A stretch of DNA of 64,000 nucleotides from NCBI GenBank assembly GCA_002189035.1, contig CM007992.1, positions 1,054,001 to 1,118,000 of the forward strand. The letters run 5' to 3'. A model generated the notes under the pieces. It made no database searches. It saw only the letters and a program-made list of their open reading frames with translations, and had not been told where the DNA came from. This DNA is from Utricularia gibba. Its lineage: Eukaryota; Streptophyta; Magnoliopsida; Lamiales; Lentibulariaceae. The position numbers and the translations under genes were made by a program. Below are positions 29,501 to 43,600 of this stretch, in pieces. The stretch's first letter is position 1, and every line of letters begins with the position of its first letter.

Positions 29501-32500
29501 CTGCATGCATAAAGATTAGAAGATCAAGCAAAATCATTGAAGAAAAAACATTCAAAACTTGAAGAGAAAAATAGAAGTGCCAACATGCTGAATAACATAA
29601 AAAAAAAAGCTCCACACATCATTTGGGTCGTAAGGAGAAATGGCTTGTAACAAATTAAAAGTGTTGTCTCAATACAGAATATCGAATTGCTTAACAATAT
29701 TGTCCTACAAAGTGAACAGAAGCCAAAAAAAAAGGCCAATTTGTTCCAAAAGCTATAGCCTACCATGAAATATTTACACAAGTGAATCACTACCTATACT
29801 CAGGTGCTGAAGTTTGATTTGATCGATGGGTTCTTCCAAACTGTTGAATTGCTCGTTCTGCACTCCAAGGTAATTCCAGAGTTATGTGAACTCTTCTTTT
29901 CTGTTAAAGAACAGCAATGAAATTAAAATTGTTAGAACTCCATACAAAGAGATGAAACAAGTGGTATATATGTATATCTACCTGATTGAGTGCCCGTCTG
30001 TCAGCCTGCAATGAAACCCCAGCAGATCCAGCCTCAGAAATTATAGCTACAAGCTTTTTGCCATCCATGAATAGCTGTTTTTCATGCATGTTAACCATTT
30101 CCATGTTCACATCCTTCCTAATTCATCCACAGCAACTGACACTTAGCCACAAGAATTCCAAAGAGGGGCTTTATAATAGAAACTCACGTGTTCCGTGTCT
30201 GATACAAGACACCCTTTCCCTCAGATGCTCTGACAAGCATCCCTCGCCTGCCTGTTATTTCTGCTACCTTACTGGGGCCCCCAAGCTAGACCCGACATGG
30301 AAATCCAGACTATGTCACTGATCATAACAAAGGAAATTTTTGTATAGATGATGGTTTACCTGATCAATTATATCATCCAAAGGGTTGCTGGGAAGATCCA
30401 AAGACCTTATAATTTCTAAAACCTTCAGTTTACGTTCCAGTGCTCCATCATATCTAATCACCATTTGAAGTCCATAATTAGCTAACAACATTGCCACACC
30501 CACGTGTATGTTACAGAAAAAGTTTCCACAGGTTTCACCTTCCTCGTAATTCTTTATAGTAGGCTTCTTTAGCTCGGAGATAATCCTCTGTTTTTTCCTT
30601 GCATGAATGACAAGACCAGTCCCCATAAACTACTTCTACAATTGGTGGGTCCAGACATGCAGGGTGAGCATGCTGGTTGCAACACGAACACTGAAGTAAT
30701 TTCTTTTTATCCTACCCACATGCACCACAGACCATCAGTACGTGTAGGTATGGAAATGGAGTGCATAAAAATAATAAAAACACTCAAACTGGTACTCTAA
30801 TCCTTGAAAAAAAGGGAGAGCAAAAAAAGATACCTCGTCCGAGCGGCAGACATGACATATCTGGAAATCATCATCAGATTCAGAATCAGGGTCAGTGTCA
30901 GCTGCATTCACAGTAGAGAGTGTGAGAATCTGGGCCAGAAAGAAAAGAAGACAGAAAAAACACGCTGCAAACATGAAAGTTCATGCATGCAAAGAGAAAA
31001 ACAGAAGGCCGGCTATACATCAAACGATGGAAAGAAGCTTATGCAGAAGATGAAGACCAAGATGGCATATAACTAGGGAAGATGAAGAGATGGGACATAG
31101 GTGTACAAAAACGCTTCAATGCTGCATTGAAATAATGCAAGATAAAAATGATTGTTTCATATGTGATTTTATAACAAAGAACTTAGCAGATTACTTTCTG
31201 ATTTCCAATCACTTTCATCTTCACTGCCAGCATCTAATTTAGCAATTTTTTGGGTTCTCCCCTTAAACGAAATATCAGCTGCTACAGCATGCCTCTTTCT
31301 CTTAATCTCTTCTGGAGTTTCTGCATAGCAAAGTGAGTCAACACTCAAGAATCATATGATATAAGAAAAATAGCCTTTACAAATAATATAGTACCAGACT
31401 CAGGCTCTGGCATAGGTGGAAGGGGATAATTTTCATCCACAAATTTGAGCAATACTTCACGAGGCCCAGATATAAAATCATCAAGTTCCAGTCCCTATAT
31501 CAAGCAAGTTTTAGAGATATTTTAAAAATCAAAATTTCTTAGCATGGATAACGGAAGAGCTTGATGAGCTAAATCTCAACATAGGATACTTGGCATGCAG
31601 GAAAAAAAAAACACTTAAAAAAGTAAAATGATCTAACATATTTTGATACTGCTTCTTCTGTCCGGGCTTCTCCAGTACTCTGTAAGCCTATGACAACACA
31701 CTTATCTTCTGACAATGCTTGCTTGGCAATTTTAACCACTGCAGGCACCTTTGCAGCCATGCACATGTGCCGAAAGAACCGCTAAAAAAAAAATAGAATT
31801 AGTGAAAGAAGGAGAGGCTGACAACGGGTAGAATGAGGAACAGAGTTAGAACCAAATGCTCAACAAACGACCAACCTGGTGGCTCGACCAGTAGAGTCTC
31901 CACAACTGACTCAAACTAGGCTTTTCGCTGTCTAAAAGTGTGCTTGCAGATAGAAATTCAACTCTTAACTCCACCCAAAATGCAGCTGACTTTTCATACA
32001 TATCCTGACAAAGATAATACAACAAGTGTGACAAAAATCACTTTAGAACAATCATAGGTACTTATAGTCCAACTATCTAATGACTTCAAACCAGAGATCA
32101 TTCAGAAATTCTTTTATATTTAAGCCAGCAGCTAGCATTCACGCTACAGCCCATTGCTGTCAAAATGATACTGTATATTTATTCACAATTAAAAAAATAA
32201 AAGAGCAAGAGGACTAAGATAGGAATGGGGCTTGAAGATATCGAACGATAATGGATAACGACAGGTATAAAATATATCTATACCACTGGTTCACAATTGC
32301 AACAAGAGAAAAAAAAAAGATCACACAGCCTAACGAAGTTCACCTTTTCTATGCAGATAAGAAAACTGAAAGGTGCCCAGTATAGATAAATCTAAAAAAC
32401 TTAAAGGTAAAAGGTCACAAGCAATACCCTCATATCATCTTCCAGGGGAACTTCAACCACTTCAAATTCTGAACCTCTGTAGCTAAGAGTCCGGCAGACA

Positions 32501-35500
32501 TACATCCCCTACAAATGAATAGTAGAAGTTTAACATGATTCTGGAAAGAAATTTTTTAAAAAAATGCCCTCTGATATTCTAACATATGAATGACCTTGAT
32601 TTCATATCCATAGCTACAAGTTCAAGAGCTCCAACACCACCTTTCTCTATGGAAACTGAAAAAACGAAAAACAAGGAATGCGTGATAAAACAAGAAGCCT
32701 GCATACCACAGGAAATCACTAGGTATAATGACTGGAATACCAAACTGTTCAGAATGGATCGATCTACAGTCAAATTTCTGGAAGATAAACATTGCTATCA
32801 GCCTAAGGAAGTGATGCCAGTGATAACTAGGTATCAAGAGAGATAACTTCATTTTTCTATATCCAACACTTACAGGAAGACCTTGCATTGATCCATCCCC
32901 ACCATCTTAGTATTGAACAAATATAGCTTAGCATTGAATAAACTCCAACCAAATGGATAAATGACAGCTAATTCTGTACCTAAAAATTCACGAAAGTCTG
33001 CAAAAGACGTTCCAGCACCCCAAAGACCAAGACGGGCCATATATCCCATATTACGTGGTTCGGAAGCACCAGTTGCTGAGCAATAAAGAACACGAGCTTC
33101 AGGAAGCTTGGCCTACATTGTAAGATTTTTAACCAGGGGTAATCATTATCCAATAAACAATGTACACATATGTGCTGATTTGCACAGCACTTCATCAAGC
33201 ATACGATAGAAGAAACAAAAGCTATACCTGAATTTCAAGAACAGCTTCACCAGTCTTTGTTGGTTGAGATCCAGCTTCAGGTACCAGATTTTTGGCTTTG
33301 TGACACTAAAACACGTCAGTTAGACATCTTGCACTTTCGCATGAAATCCAAAGCAGCCACACGAATGTCAATTCTAGCTAACAAAAGTTACAGAGCCATC
33401 TGCATTTCTTCATACCTCATCAAACACAATGAGTCCATCAAATTGTCCACACCACTGAACAAGTTGTTGCAATCGAGAACGACCTTTTTCAGATGAGGCA
33501 ATGAGACTACTGTATGTCAAAAACACAACACCTTCCCTTATGCCAACGGATTTTGAATCGAGCTTAGAGTAGGGAAGCTTGTTCAGTGCATGCACTACAA
33601 TAGAAAAATGTGCTGTAGTAAGCGTAAACTGCAGCACTCACACAAGATCAAAAACATAGCAGAAGGGTATGCTTGTTCTATGTTCTTTTCATATTAAATA
33701 AAGGTAGTAATTTAATGGTGGATTCACTTCCCTCAGTCAGTCTCATTGGTCATTGCTCAACAATATGGACAAGCCAAAATGCAAGATACATGCACTAAAA
33801 GGCTATCAAAAATTGAAAACCAAAGAATAAAATTGGTGAAGCCTTATATGGTTTATAATTTGGAATAAGAATATACAAGTTGTAAAAAAAAAAAATCATC
33901 CTAATGATTGAGTTTGATTCTTCCATCAAAATCGAAACGAGTCAAATAAAAGCTGTCACAATGAATGAACAGATTCCTAACAAAAAAAACAATATACCTT
34001 CTACACAAGATGCTCCCACATCATCCAAGTCCCTTCTAGCATCATATTTCAAGTCTGAACCAACAGAAATCCACCTGTACACTATCACTAAATTAGTATG
34101 AGATCATCGAAAAGAGAAATGGACACGTATGTTCAATGCAAGGAATAATAGAAAAGGCATGAATTAACATTTAGGACCACTGCAAGAAGTATATGAACAA
34201 AAAAAGCATGAGACGGATGAATCTCACCCAACACTTACAAGGCTTTTCTTCTTCCATGCTGCCAATTTTCCCAAATCAAACCAGCTATTGTCCTTCCTTT
34301 ACCCATACCAGCACCATCACCAAGAAAAAAACCCGCTCTAGCACCATTTCCCAAGTGCTGAAGATGTCTCTGTTTTGACAAAACTGATCAGAATGATGAA
34401 ATCGAAAGGACACAAATGTCAAGCAAAATCTACAGCAACCTGACAAGCATAGACTAATGTTTCAATCTGTAAGCATGAAAGTGCCTTCGAACTCTCCAGT
34501 TCGTCCTGAATCTTGAGAACATATGTAGGCTCAGGTGGCTGTGCTGCGGATAAAGAAGAAGTCTCCACAACTGCATCTGGATGGGATGGGCCAATGGACA
34601 ATTTAGAAGGCCTCTGAAAAATGAAGAAGAATTAATTGGAAGCACCACACAAAAAAGCAGCCATAAGCGATAAAGATTTGGACAAAAAACATACATAATC
34701 TGTAAATGTGTCTGTAGTCAAGACACCTTCATCTTCTTCCTTCTCTACTTCAATTGCAGCCTGAAATAAACAAAGGGAAGAGCATATCAAACTGCACTTG
34801 CAATGAATACAAATCAAGTGATAGACACTGAAGAAAACCTAGCTATTACAACCAGGACAGGCTTAATTTTTCTTATTTTACGCTCATCAAACTGATGACC
34901 CTCATTCTGGATCGAAATATCTGGCACTTGGTTGTCAATTTTTAGCAATGTCAATAGAACTTTTGGAAGTTACTACAATTACTGTAACATTAAAAACAAA
35001 TATATAAATAGACTTTTGCATATGCCCAAGGGATCACTCTAGTGAAAACCTTTTTTTGTTGCATCTGTAGCCACAGTTGTCTTTTAGATAGGGTATAATC
35101 AATACCTCACACCATGCTAGTGCATTTCTGTCTACTATGGCTGTGTTGCAATACCGAATCACCATACTACAGCACATGAATTATTTTACGAGGTTGAGAA
35201 TTACCTATAGGTTTCATAAATGAATTTGGCAGCCATTTAATGGAATATCAAAAAACTTTAATGGATGCATGCAGATTAAGAAAAATAATCTATAGCTGGA
35301 ACTAATTTACTCAAATTTGATATCTTCAAACGCATGATATCAAAACAACCTAAAACCCCCATTACCAGAAAATCTAGAGCGCTATCAAGAATACCCTGGT
35401 ATAAATGTTGTCTTCCCGTTTAGTTATGCTCTGACACGCTGCTATCCACAATAAAAGAGGAGACCACAAGAATGAACAGACAGAGAATCTACCTCATTAA

Positions 35501-35912
35501 CTTCTTCTGGAGGCAAAATATGGCCAATTTTAGACGGATCAACGGCCAGGCTAACTGAGCACTGGGGGCAGCTAAACCGAGACAAACCGTGAGGCACATT
35601 CAATAAGGCCTTACAATTGGCACAAGGAAGCTGAATCTTGGTAGGATCAATGCCGTGAGCTAGGGCATTTCTATGTTGCTGCCCCTGAGACTGCAACTGA
35701 ATCGATTTCATCAATTCAGGAGGGAGCATTTGGGGCAACTGGCAGGATGGGCATACAAACTCCGTCAAACCAGACAACACCGTGAGCACCATTTTACAAC
35801 GGGCGCAGCGCACCTGGCAGCCTCCATTAACGAAAGGTCCCTGCGGCGGAAGAGGCGACACCGCCGGCGGAGGAGCGATCGAAGGCGGCGGCAACGACGA
35901 CGGCTGCCCCAT
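26568..35912 (-). CDS. FGT1: FORGETTER1 / strawberry-notch helicase-like protein (internal frameshift)
   Basis: Plant orthologue of metazoan Strawberry notch. In Arabidopsis it sustains heat-stress memory by keeping nucleosomes open with SWI/SNF and ISWI remodellers. I trace 32 exons, from 35912-35493, 34760-34695, 34613-34440, 34369-34239, 34074-33998, 33594-33416, 33305-33228, 33112-32980, 32655-32595, 32508-32428, 32004-31876, 31781-31638, 31494-31395, 31320-31195, 30901-30834, 30711-30539, 30453-30360, 30285-30188, 30117-29982, 29900-29794, 29410-29315, 29233-29146, 29070-28950, 28725-28614, 28538-28415, 28345-28268, 28164-28046, 27651-27598, 27508-27406, 27136-27008, 26811-26700 to 26614-26568; about 1252 aa if one base is restored. 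Seen: two N-terminal zinc ribbons ([20 protein letters not shown]), ATP loop [28 protein letters not shown] finger ICHVC...CSCC...CHSC split over exons 15-16, and helicase C motifs [16 protein letters not shown] and [11 protein letters not shown]. Exon 10 is out of phase by one base (see 32506-32509). Confidence 0.94.
32506..32509 (-). other. Apparent 1-base loss in a C run (G run in the gene), FGT1 exon 10
   Basis: Exon 9 ends AAA TCA AG with two bases left over, so exon 10 should begin G GGG ATG to give K-S-R-G-M-Y-V-C. After the acceptor AG only three G remain, leaving [10 protein letters not shown] one base out of frame; as written translation stops at the end of exon 10. All other 31 exons agree in phase. 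A different splice site is less likely, because no other donor fits. Confidence 0.65.
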
Positions 35913-36924
35913 CTTAAGAAGCAGCTACGGCGATCTCCGATCAAGAGATCGAGGAATCCGTCGGAAACTTAGGGGCGCCAAAAAGGGAGACGAAGAGATT
36001 CGAGTTTGGCGCTCTTACGTTTTCACAGCGCTGCACAGGTGCTCCGCAATTTGCATGTCCGAGGAGCCACTGGGACCGCCGCCCTTCATTTACTTTTACC
36101 TCTCATTTGTAATAAATAATAATTTCTTTTTGTACCGCACTGTCATTTTTTTTTAACTGGAGTTGGACACTTCAACCTACTTTTAGCCTTCCAAATGCCC
36201 ATTTAAATTTACTATTATTCAGATTTATAAAAATATGAAAATTTGAGTAGATGATTTTTACCTTTTAAACACATTTTTAAATTTTTAAAATTATTTTTAT
36301 CCATTTTAAATTGAGGTTCAATATCAATCATGACAATTGCTTCTTGGTGGTATAAATATTCTTCTTTTATTTACATATTTCTATTAAAATATTTATTATT
36401 AAATTTATACAAACTATGATGCCTGGTTGAATTCTTGCCAATCATGCATTTTTTTATAGAGTATTTCACAATAAAAATATTCTCGAAAAGCAAAAACAAT
36501 ATTAAAATATATCAATAATTTCAATATAACATACCCAATACCCATATAACTTATTTATTGCAAAACCCTAATTTATCAATCAAACAGATTATTGCTCTCA
36601 ATCCACCAAAACAAACCCTAATTAAGATAATTAATTCTGGTACTTGTTTTTCATAATGACTACAAGAATCAGGAAAGCGCTTTCCCACTCCTAAGGGAAG
36701 ATAAGGGGCAAAAGTTCCAGTAAAGCCTCAGGAGGAAGACGACTGGAAGAGAAAATGGTAGGGATCACTTCAATATGTGAGTTCTAAGTATGAAAACCAG
36801 AAGCAACACTGTGATGGGCACACACTTTTCAAGGATTACAGACTCCTTCGTACGTTGAAATGAGCAACAGAGTCTGGATCAAGAGATCAAAAGCTACTCC
36901 ACCAAGAGGAAGCCATTTGGCAGG
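35913..36924. other. Intergenic: FGT1 promoter and leader
   Basis: The first 170 bp after the FGT1 start have normal composition (leader). From about 36120 to 36640 the DNA is AT-rich, and 36640-36924 is probably the 3' end of the next gene. No further gene is seen. Confidence 0.55.
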
Positions 36925-37569
36925 TCATTTCTGATCCTTGGTGATTCCATCACCAACTGGCTGAATTCTCTGATATGGCTTCCTGGTAAGTGTCTCTCCC
37001 TTTAAAGCAGCGACATACCTGTCATTTGTATCCTCCTTCCTCTTCAGTTCACCAAGATATTCCGCCAGCCGCTCTTTGTTGACCTTGCCCATCATCTAAT
37101 CATCACATGAAAACTCAGAAAAAAATTACAGCAAAATGCCAAACAGTGACAGAAAATTGGATTTTGAGCTCTGCGCTCTCATATGGTAGCAGCCATTTAG
37201 ACTAGAGTTTCCAATCTTCTGCATTTTGAACACTATCGCATGATCCAGTCAATTTTTAGAGGCACAAAAATCCACAATTCCGACAAAAGACCGGCAAATA
37301 GCGACCAATAATTATTCGAATTCAAAGGAGAATTAGGAAAAGAACACAAGGGTTACGAGAGCAGGTACCAGGGTTTCGGGGCGGGCGGAACGCCGCAGTT
37401 TGGCTTCCAATTCGGGATCGCGAGAACTGGTGACCTGCATCACCCCATACCCTACGATCCCCGGGACCACGCCGCATACGGTGGCGAAGGCGAAGAAGAA
37501 GCCTCTAGATTCCCGCGTCTTGTTCACCAGCCACCGCCATGTTTGGCTCTTCTCCCAGAGCAACGACAT
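36925..37569 (-). CDS. Small conserved plant membrane-anchored protein (At1g79390-like)
   Basis: Two exons, 37569-37369 and 37095-36925, encode 123 aa. The first encodes SLLWEKSQTWRWLVNKTRES, then a hydrophobic segment (FFFAFATVCGVVPGIVGYGVM, about aa 23-43) that looks like a single membrane anchor, then the charged SSRDPELEAKLRRSARPETL. The second encodes MMGKVNKERLAEYLGELKRK and ends with ETLTRKPYQRIQPVGDG. The split at a phase-0 intron before MMGK, the size and the position between FGT1 and APL agree with Arabidopsis At1g79390 as I recall it. I know no established function and assign none. Confidence 0.82.
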
Positions 37570-39219
37570 TCCCCTCTCCTACGCCCCTTCGCGATCCCCA
37601 GCGGCCTGTGAATCCAATTTCACAAACTGGGCTTTTCAGCCAGAGCAGTCTTTGGGCTTGATCTGCCATTTATCGGCCCAACACATTCCAGATCATGTTG
37701 ATAAATAATGTATAATAATAGTTTTTTTTTAATGAATAAATATCAAGGCTTTGCCTACATTGTTCCCAATTGAAGCAAGGGCTTTTGTTTTCTTTAGATT
37801 TATCCAAGGAAAGGCACGTGCGTTGTGCACGTGAAGGTGGGGGCGCACCAGAAGCTTCGCGCTCTTTAGCTCAGACAATCATCACCACCAACCGTGAAAG
37901 CAATAAAGTCACTGCGCAGACAGGATCCGATGAAGAGAACCCTCTGCCACGTCACCCGCCCCCAAATATTTCCAGTTTTTTATTTTATATTCTCTATATA
38001 TAATTAAATATTTCACTCTAAATACAATGCTGACGTGTTAATTAAATTCATCCCTCCTCCTAGAAAACCAGCATTTATTCTTAATAAATATTTTTTATTT
38101 AAAAAAAAAGTGGGGGAAGTGCAGAGGTTCAAACACCGCAAAAGGAATTCAAAGTTGGAAGCTTCTTGGGACGCTTTGCATGAGAGTGCGCGCTTAAAGG
38201 GACAACAGAGTTCATGTTCATGTGCACCCAAAGGCTGCCTTACCACCTCTCACTACATTTTTTAAAAAAATTTCTAAAATTTAGTATTTAATTTTTTTTT
38301 ACAAAATAATGTATTCTTGAAATTTTTCCTGTAATTTGGTCATTTTTCCTAGAATGCAATAATAAGGTGAAGCACTAAAATTGAAAGGGCCCAATGCTCT
38401 TGTTCTTGATTTTGAATTCTATGTAAGTAAGATGGAAATTGATGTAAAAACACAACAAAGTATTCTACGTTATAAAATTAAAATGAAATAGTCAAATATA
38501 TAAAAGATTACATATTAATACTAATCAATTGGTCGTAATATTTTTTAATATGATTTATGTTTATTATATAGTTATAGTTTATATGTATTCATTAAATTCA
38601 TTAAATTCATCAAATTCTTAATTTTACCAATGTTACTTGTTTGTTTAGCGACTAAGATAAAATAGTATATAACAATGGCCAAGCCACCTAGTTGTGACAC
38701 TCTGAAAAAAAAAACTCTTTTATAACGAATTGAATCGAATTTAATTAAAAATGAAATAAAAATAATTATATAAATTTAAAATTTTGTAAATTTCTGAATT
38801 TTTTTTATTAAAATTAGTGAATTGGATACGAAAAAAATTCTGAATTCGATTTCAACCCGGGATTTTAATACAGGATTGGTACTACCATAACCGACCAGTG
38901 CTGCAAAAGAGGATGGCTGTAACTAACTTGAGGATCACAATTAACTGTATGAAAAGCAACGGTCAAAAAGGGGAAAACCATCCACAAAGCTTCTCTGTAC
39001 TGCTTTGCTCATGCTTAACCCCAGTATTCATTTTCTGAAGCAGAAGAAGAAGAGGCATGGTTCAGCTACTCGTAGTTATTTCGAAACCTCAAAGCATACA
39101 GTGTCTGTTATATCCAACCAATACGTAAGCAATACTTGTCAAACTCGCAACGATGCTGCCACTATACTGGTTTAAGGGAGTGGTGCTTTCTTCGCCTCCG
39201 GTGGTAATCGCCGATGGTC
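37570..39219. other. Intergenic region without a supported gene
   Basis: Promoter of the small protein gene near 37570-37700, then AT-rich DNA. A segment at 37800-38000 and one at 38100-38260 have more normal composition but contain no recognisable coding content. 38920-39219 is probably the APL 3' region. Confidence 0.5.
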
Positions 39220-40695
39220 TCATGCCATGAGTGGCTTCGAGTCGAAGATGTCTGTAACCGGGTCGAGCTCCCCACCGGATCTGTCCCCGGTGATTGGGCT
39301 GATGTGAGTGCGGGGGTGTTCGTCCATGGAGGATGTAGATGGAGCGGTTCTTAGCCCTTGGAGCCGCAGGTCATCAGCCCAGATAAAAGGGGCTTTTCCG
39401 ACAGAGCCTGAGTGGCTTTCGCTATACGGATTTGATCGCTTTTTGCGGGACAGAGTCTCGTGTCCGCCCAAGAAGGATTCGACGTTGGAGAGGTGGTGAT
39501 GGTGACCTGGGACCTGATCGAGTTGGTCTGAGGACAAGTAGATGTTGAGATCTTGAATGGTGGAGTAGTTGATGCCCGGATCCAGCTCTTTCAGGCCGTG
39601 AACATCGCGTCCGATGGCTGCCCGATTATAACCTCCCGGAGCCGCCGTGACGTTCTCTCCGGCAAGGGTTTGGCACGCTTTCTCGAGAATGGTTTGCATG
39701 TACTTACCTTGCGCCTCAATCCTCAACTGAAGATGCCTTTGCACCTTCCAATTACAAAACAATTAGATTACCAGTTCAAATACAGTATATTATAATTCAG
39801 TGTGGATTACCTCTAGCTGTTCATGGAGTCTTCTGTTAACTTCCATTTGCATCCTGATTGCATCACTGATATGCGCATTACTCCCACTGATCAGAGAAAC
39901 CATACACTCTAATTTACTTTCTATGTAACACAGTTTTGTACTTCAAATTGTATTTCAAAATTCCTGAACTGAAAAGCGTTTCCACAATACACCTGAAAAT
40001 CTCCTGATCTCTGACAAAGACTGTATTATATTCAACTTACCCGTTCAGGCCGTGTCCAAGCATCCCAGCCGATGCCATGTTATTTCGTTGAAGTTCTAAA
40101 GATGAGAAGAAGGGAAAGAAATTACTCATGACCGGTCAGATTCAAAAAAATCAGCAAACTTCTGCGATTCACAGACTTGTAATTCGTTCTGTGGCTCACC
40201 ATCTTTCATGGAGTGATCAGCGAAGTCCTTGTGAGGCTGCTTCCCCAATCTGAACTTCTGTATCCAAAATCAAAACCCTATATTTTTAGCATCAAGGAAT
40301 GATGAAATCGAGGGCTTTTGCCCAGTATCGGTTTGGGTTTAGCTCCAACCTGGAGATGGCTTTTGAGATGGTATAAGGTCAAGCCCTTAACGCCCATCAC
40401 TCTCATGATGGTTTTGGGCGTGGCTTCTGCAGAAACAACAACAAAGAACAACTGATAAACCTTCATCTTCTTGATTAGGGTATGTGTGTGCATGTGTGTG
40501 TTGTTTGTACGCACTGTCGGGGCCCCCCAGCTGCGTCACAGCCTCCACGAAGCGTTCGTGGAGCTCGACGGTCCATCGGAGCCGAGGCTTGGGGTCGGTG
40601 GTCAGAACGAGGCCGGAGTCGCCTTGGACACACATAGCGCGATCGTGAGAGTTAACCCCACTGGCGGATGGCTTCTTCTGGCTGCCCTGGAACAT
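39220..40695 (-). CDS. APL: MYB-CC (GARP) transcription factor, APL-like
   Basis: APL (ALTERED PHLOEM DEVELOPMENT) specifies phloem identity; the family also includes the phosphate regulators PHR and PHL. Six exons: 40695-40515, 40426-40350, 40257-40200, 40095-40041, 39886-39811, 39744-39220 (323 aa, somewhat shorter than Arabidopsis APL). The N-terminus has AMCVQGDSGLVLTTDPKPRL, shared with APL. The single MYB repeat runs from RLRWTVELHERFVEAVTQL through KTIMRVMGVKGLTLYHLKSH, with the SHLQKFRLGKQ ending. The coiled-coil has the family motif LHEQLEVQRHLQLRIEAQGK and continues YMQTILEKACQTLAGEN. The C-terminal half is Ser-, Gly- and His-rich and includes IQDLNIYLSSDQLDQ. Position beside FGT1 and the small protein gene supports APL rather than a paralogue. 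Confidence 0.93.
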
Positions 40696-43600
40696 CTCGG
40701 TCGCAGCCCTGCGTGGCGGAAGACGGCGGAGCTCGAGATTCAGAGAACAGATGCTCGAGTATAAAAAGGAGAGAATTGGGTTCCAGGGTTTTCAACTTAA
40801 CCGCCACAATCCAAAAGTAGCAACATTAGGAAAAAAAAAATATTCTTTTCCTTTTTTTTTCAATTTTCGTCACCTTCATCATTTTGAAATTTCTACCTTA
40901 GTTCATGTTGATTCCATCCCACTAAAATTTCTCTACACAAAGTAATTAACCAATTTAATTAGTTTACTCTTTACCTAAGTTCGGAAATGAAAAAACGAAC
41001 AATATCATATAACAAATATCAATAGCTTCTGAAGCTTTTCAAATTTGAACTGTGTAATGCAATGTGAATTAATAAAGAAGTGTGACTTTAGTTTTGTTTT
41101 GTGTTGTAAAGCAAAATCTCCCCTACTACTCCTCCCAAGCTTTTGTGGAGTACAAGATTGTCCTCATTCCCTCTCCTCTTGTTCTTCTCAATTGTTCAAT
41201 AATAAGGGCAAATATGTCACTTTTGTCTAAATTGATGCTTATAATACAATACATACATTAACAATTTATTGATACAAATAACGTGAAATTATAATATGAT
41301 TTGGGCATTAAGAAAATCAAATGATACAAATTGTCAATTTTCAAAAAAAAAAAAAACATGTTTTGCCATTTGCCCACATTCTAAACACGAACATTGCATG
41401 CAAACAACATAAACATGACAATAAGTAGGATTCTATTTAAAATAGTTCCTGAAAAATACTATATAAACAATTTTGTTATCAAATATGAATGAATTTTATT
41501 TCAAAATGAATAAAAATTTATAATCGTTTCTTATTTTTAAAAGACAACATAAATACAATTTATATTTTATTATAATCATTTTTCGAATTCGAGAATTAGA
41601 ACCAAATAGAGACTAATTATTCCCATTTTCTAAGAGTAGGGTGACGAGAAATGTTCCTTCGGTGATGCCAAACGACCCACTCCCACGTCGTTTTGAATCA
41701 ACATGACTTGTTGCTTATTACAGCGCAATACAAGATTCTCAGACAAGCCCTAAAAGGGAAGTGCAGTGTTTCACTTAACCAAAGGGTAGAGCCGTAATTA
41801 CACATCTTTCTTGAAGGAGAATATGTTCTTCCTTCTTTGTGACCTAAAGCCAAGATTCCTTCTTCAACTGCTCAAAACAACTCAGGGCTAATTACTTTAT
41901 TAACCCTAGCATTTAAAGGAATTAATTCAAATTTCCTTTTTTTTTTTAGAGGGAAATTAGGGTGAGTGTGCTTCCTTATACCACAAGCATCATGGAATTT
42001 ATTCCAAAAAGAAAATGAATATATTCTCCTCTCCCCCTTTGAGTTGAACTGGTGGGCCCCTGTCCACCCTTGCCTTTGCTTTTTACTCCCTTTGCCCATT
42101 CTCCCTTATTTACAAATTCGATCGATATTATTGTTGAGGATGGTGGGATTTCTATGAACTGGTATTTGAAGATTCAAAGATGCCACAATCCCTCTAAGAC
42201 AATATCCATGCAAACGCAGTCTAAAAGGGCAGCTGGTGATGACTCATGAGTGTCGTATTTTATGTGTTATTCATCCGTATTGAAATTAAGGAGTAGATGG
42301 ATGGGACAAGTATACTGATCTCAAATACATAAAAAATGTGAATTATATTTAAAAAGATTAGATTATTACCAATCTTTTGTATATTTGATCATATCAATTT
42401 AATTTTATGATGTGGAATTATTTATTCTAATACTCACCCTAAACTCAAATTGTCCTTTGGTCCAATTAATACTTCGTTTTTTGTGATTGTAGATAATATA
42501 ATTAGATTTAATTTTTATCATCTAATTTTAATGTATCTTCTTATTTTTTTAACCAAAATTTAAATTAATGCATGGACTCATTTTGGATACTTAAGATGTG
42601 TTGCAAGTCAAATACTCCAATGCCGTGTTAAAATTAAAGATCTGATATCGAATGATTACATATGAAATCTAAGTAAATAAAAAACATAAATAAAATTTGA
42701 AAATATTATACTCAATCAATTATTAATAATTTATAATCTTTTATATATTTGATCATTTCAATTTAATTTGTTCAGATATAGAATTTTATTTGCTCTAATA
42801 ATCGAGAGTTAATTTCAACACAAAAACCAGAGTGGTGGGATTGTTGTGCATGAGTTCAATGAAGAAACGATGATGAGCTGTTAATTTCATGGTGAACCGG
42901 TTTGGGGATCTGAAACCGGCTATCCGACAGACCCGGACCCGATATGTCGATGAAACAGTACGAAATTTGCACACCAGCCTCGAAAAGATAGATTGGTTTC
43001 GGGTGTTGGCATCAGATTCGTTGCTCTCTTGTTCTATCTCTTGATTTTGCTTTTATTTTTTTGTTTGAAAAAAAGAAGAAGATAGAAAGATGGGGGGAGA
43101 ATATCCGAAAGGTGTGCGGCATTTGTCACCTGGGGACGATGACAAATCTTCACGCATTTAAGAGCAGGAGCCTTTTGTACTACGAGAATTTCAGACAACG
43201 CATTTGAATTCAGATGCTTTGTTGAATCCTTCCTGTCTGTCTGTCTGTCTTTCCTCGTCGTCTGCGTTCTTCAGAAAGGAAACAGGAAGACAGAAGCAGA
43301 AGATCCCATCTCAATAATCCAGTGGATAAAAATTACAAATGGTGTTTAATACTAATCTCAATATTTTTGAAATTAAACCTAATTATATACAAAACATGAA
43401 TTACATTAGAAAATATTAGGTCAAATTGATTACAAGTAATCTATAATTTCTTCTATACTTAATCATTTTAATTTAATTTTCTGAGATAGAATTTTTTTGT
43501 TCTAATAGATATAAAATAATGGCAACGTTTTGAAAAATTACTTCAAAATTAATTTTCACAGAACTGAAAATTCTATAAAAATTTATATTTGTTTAAAAGT

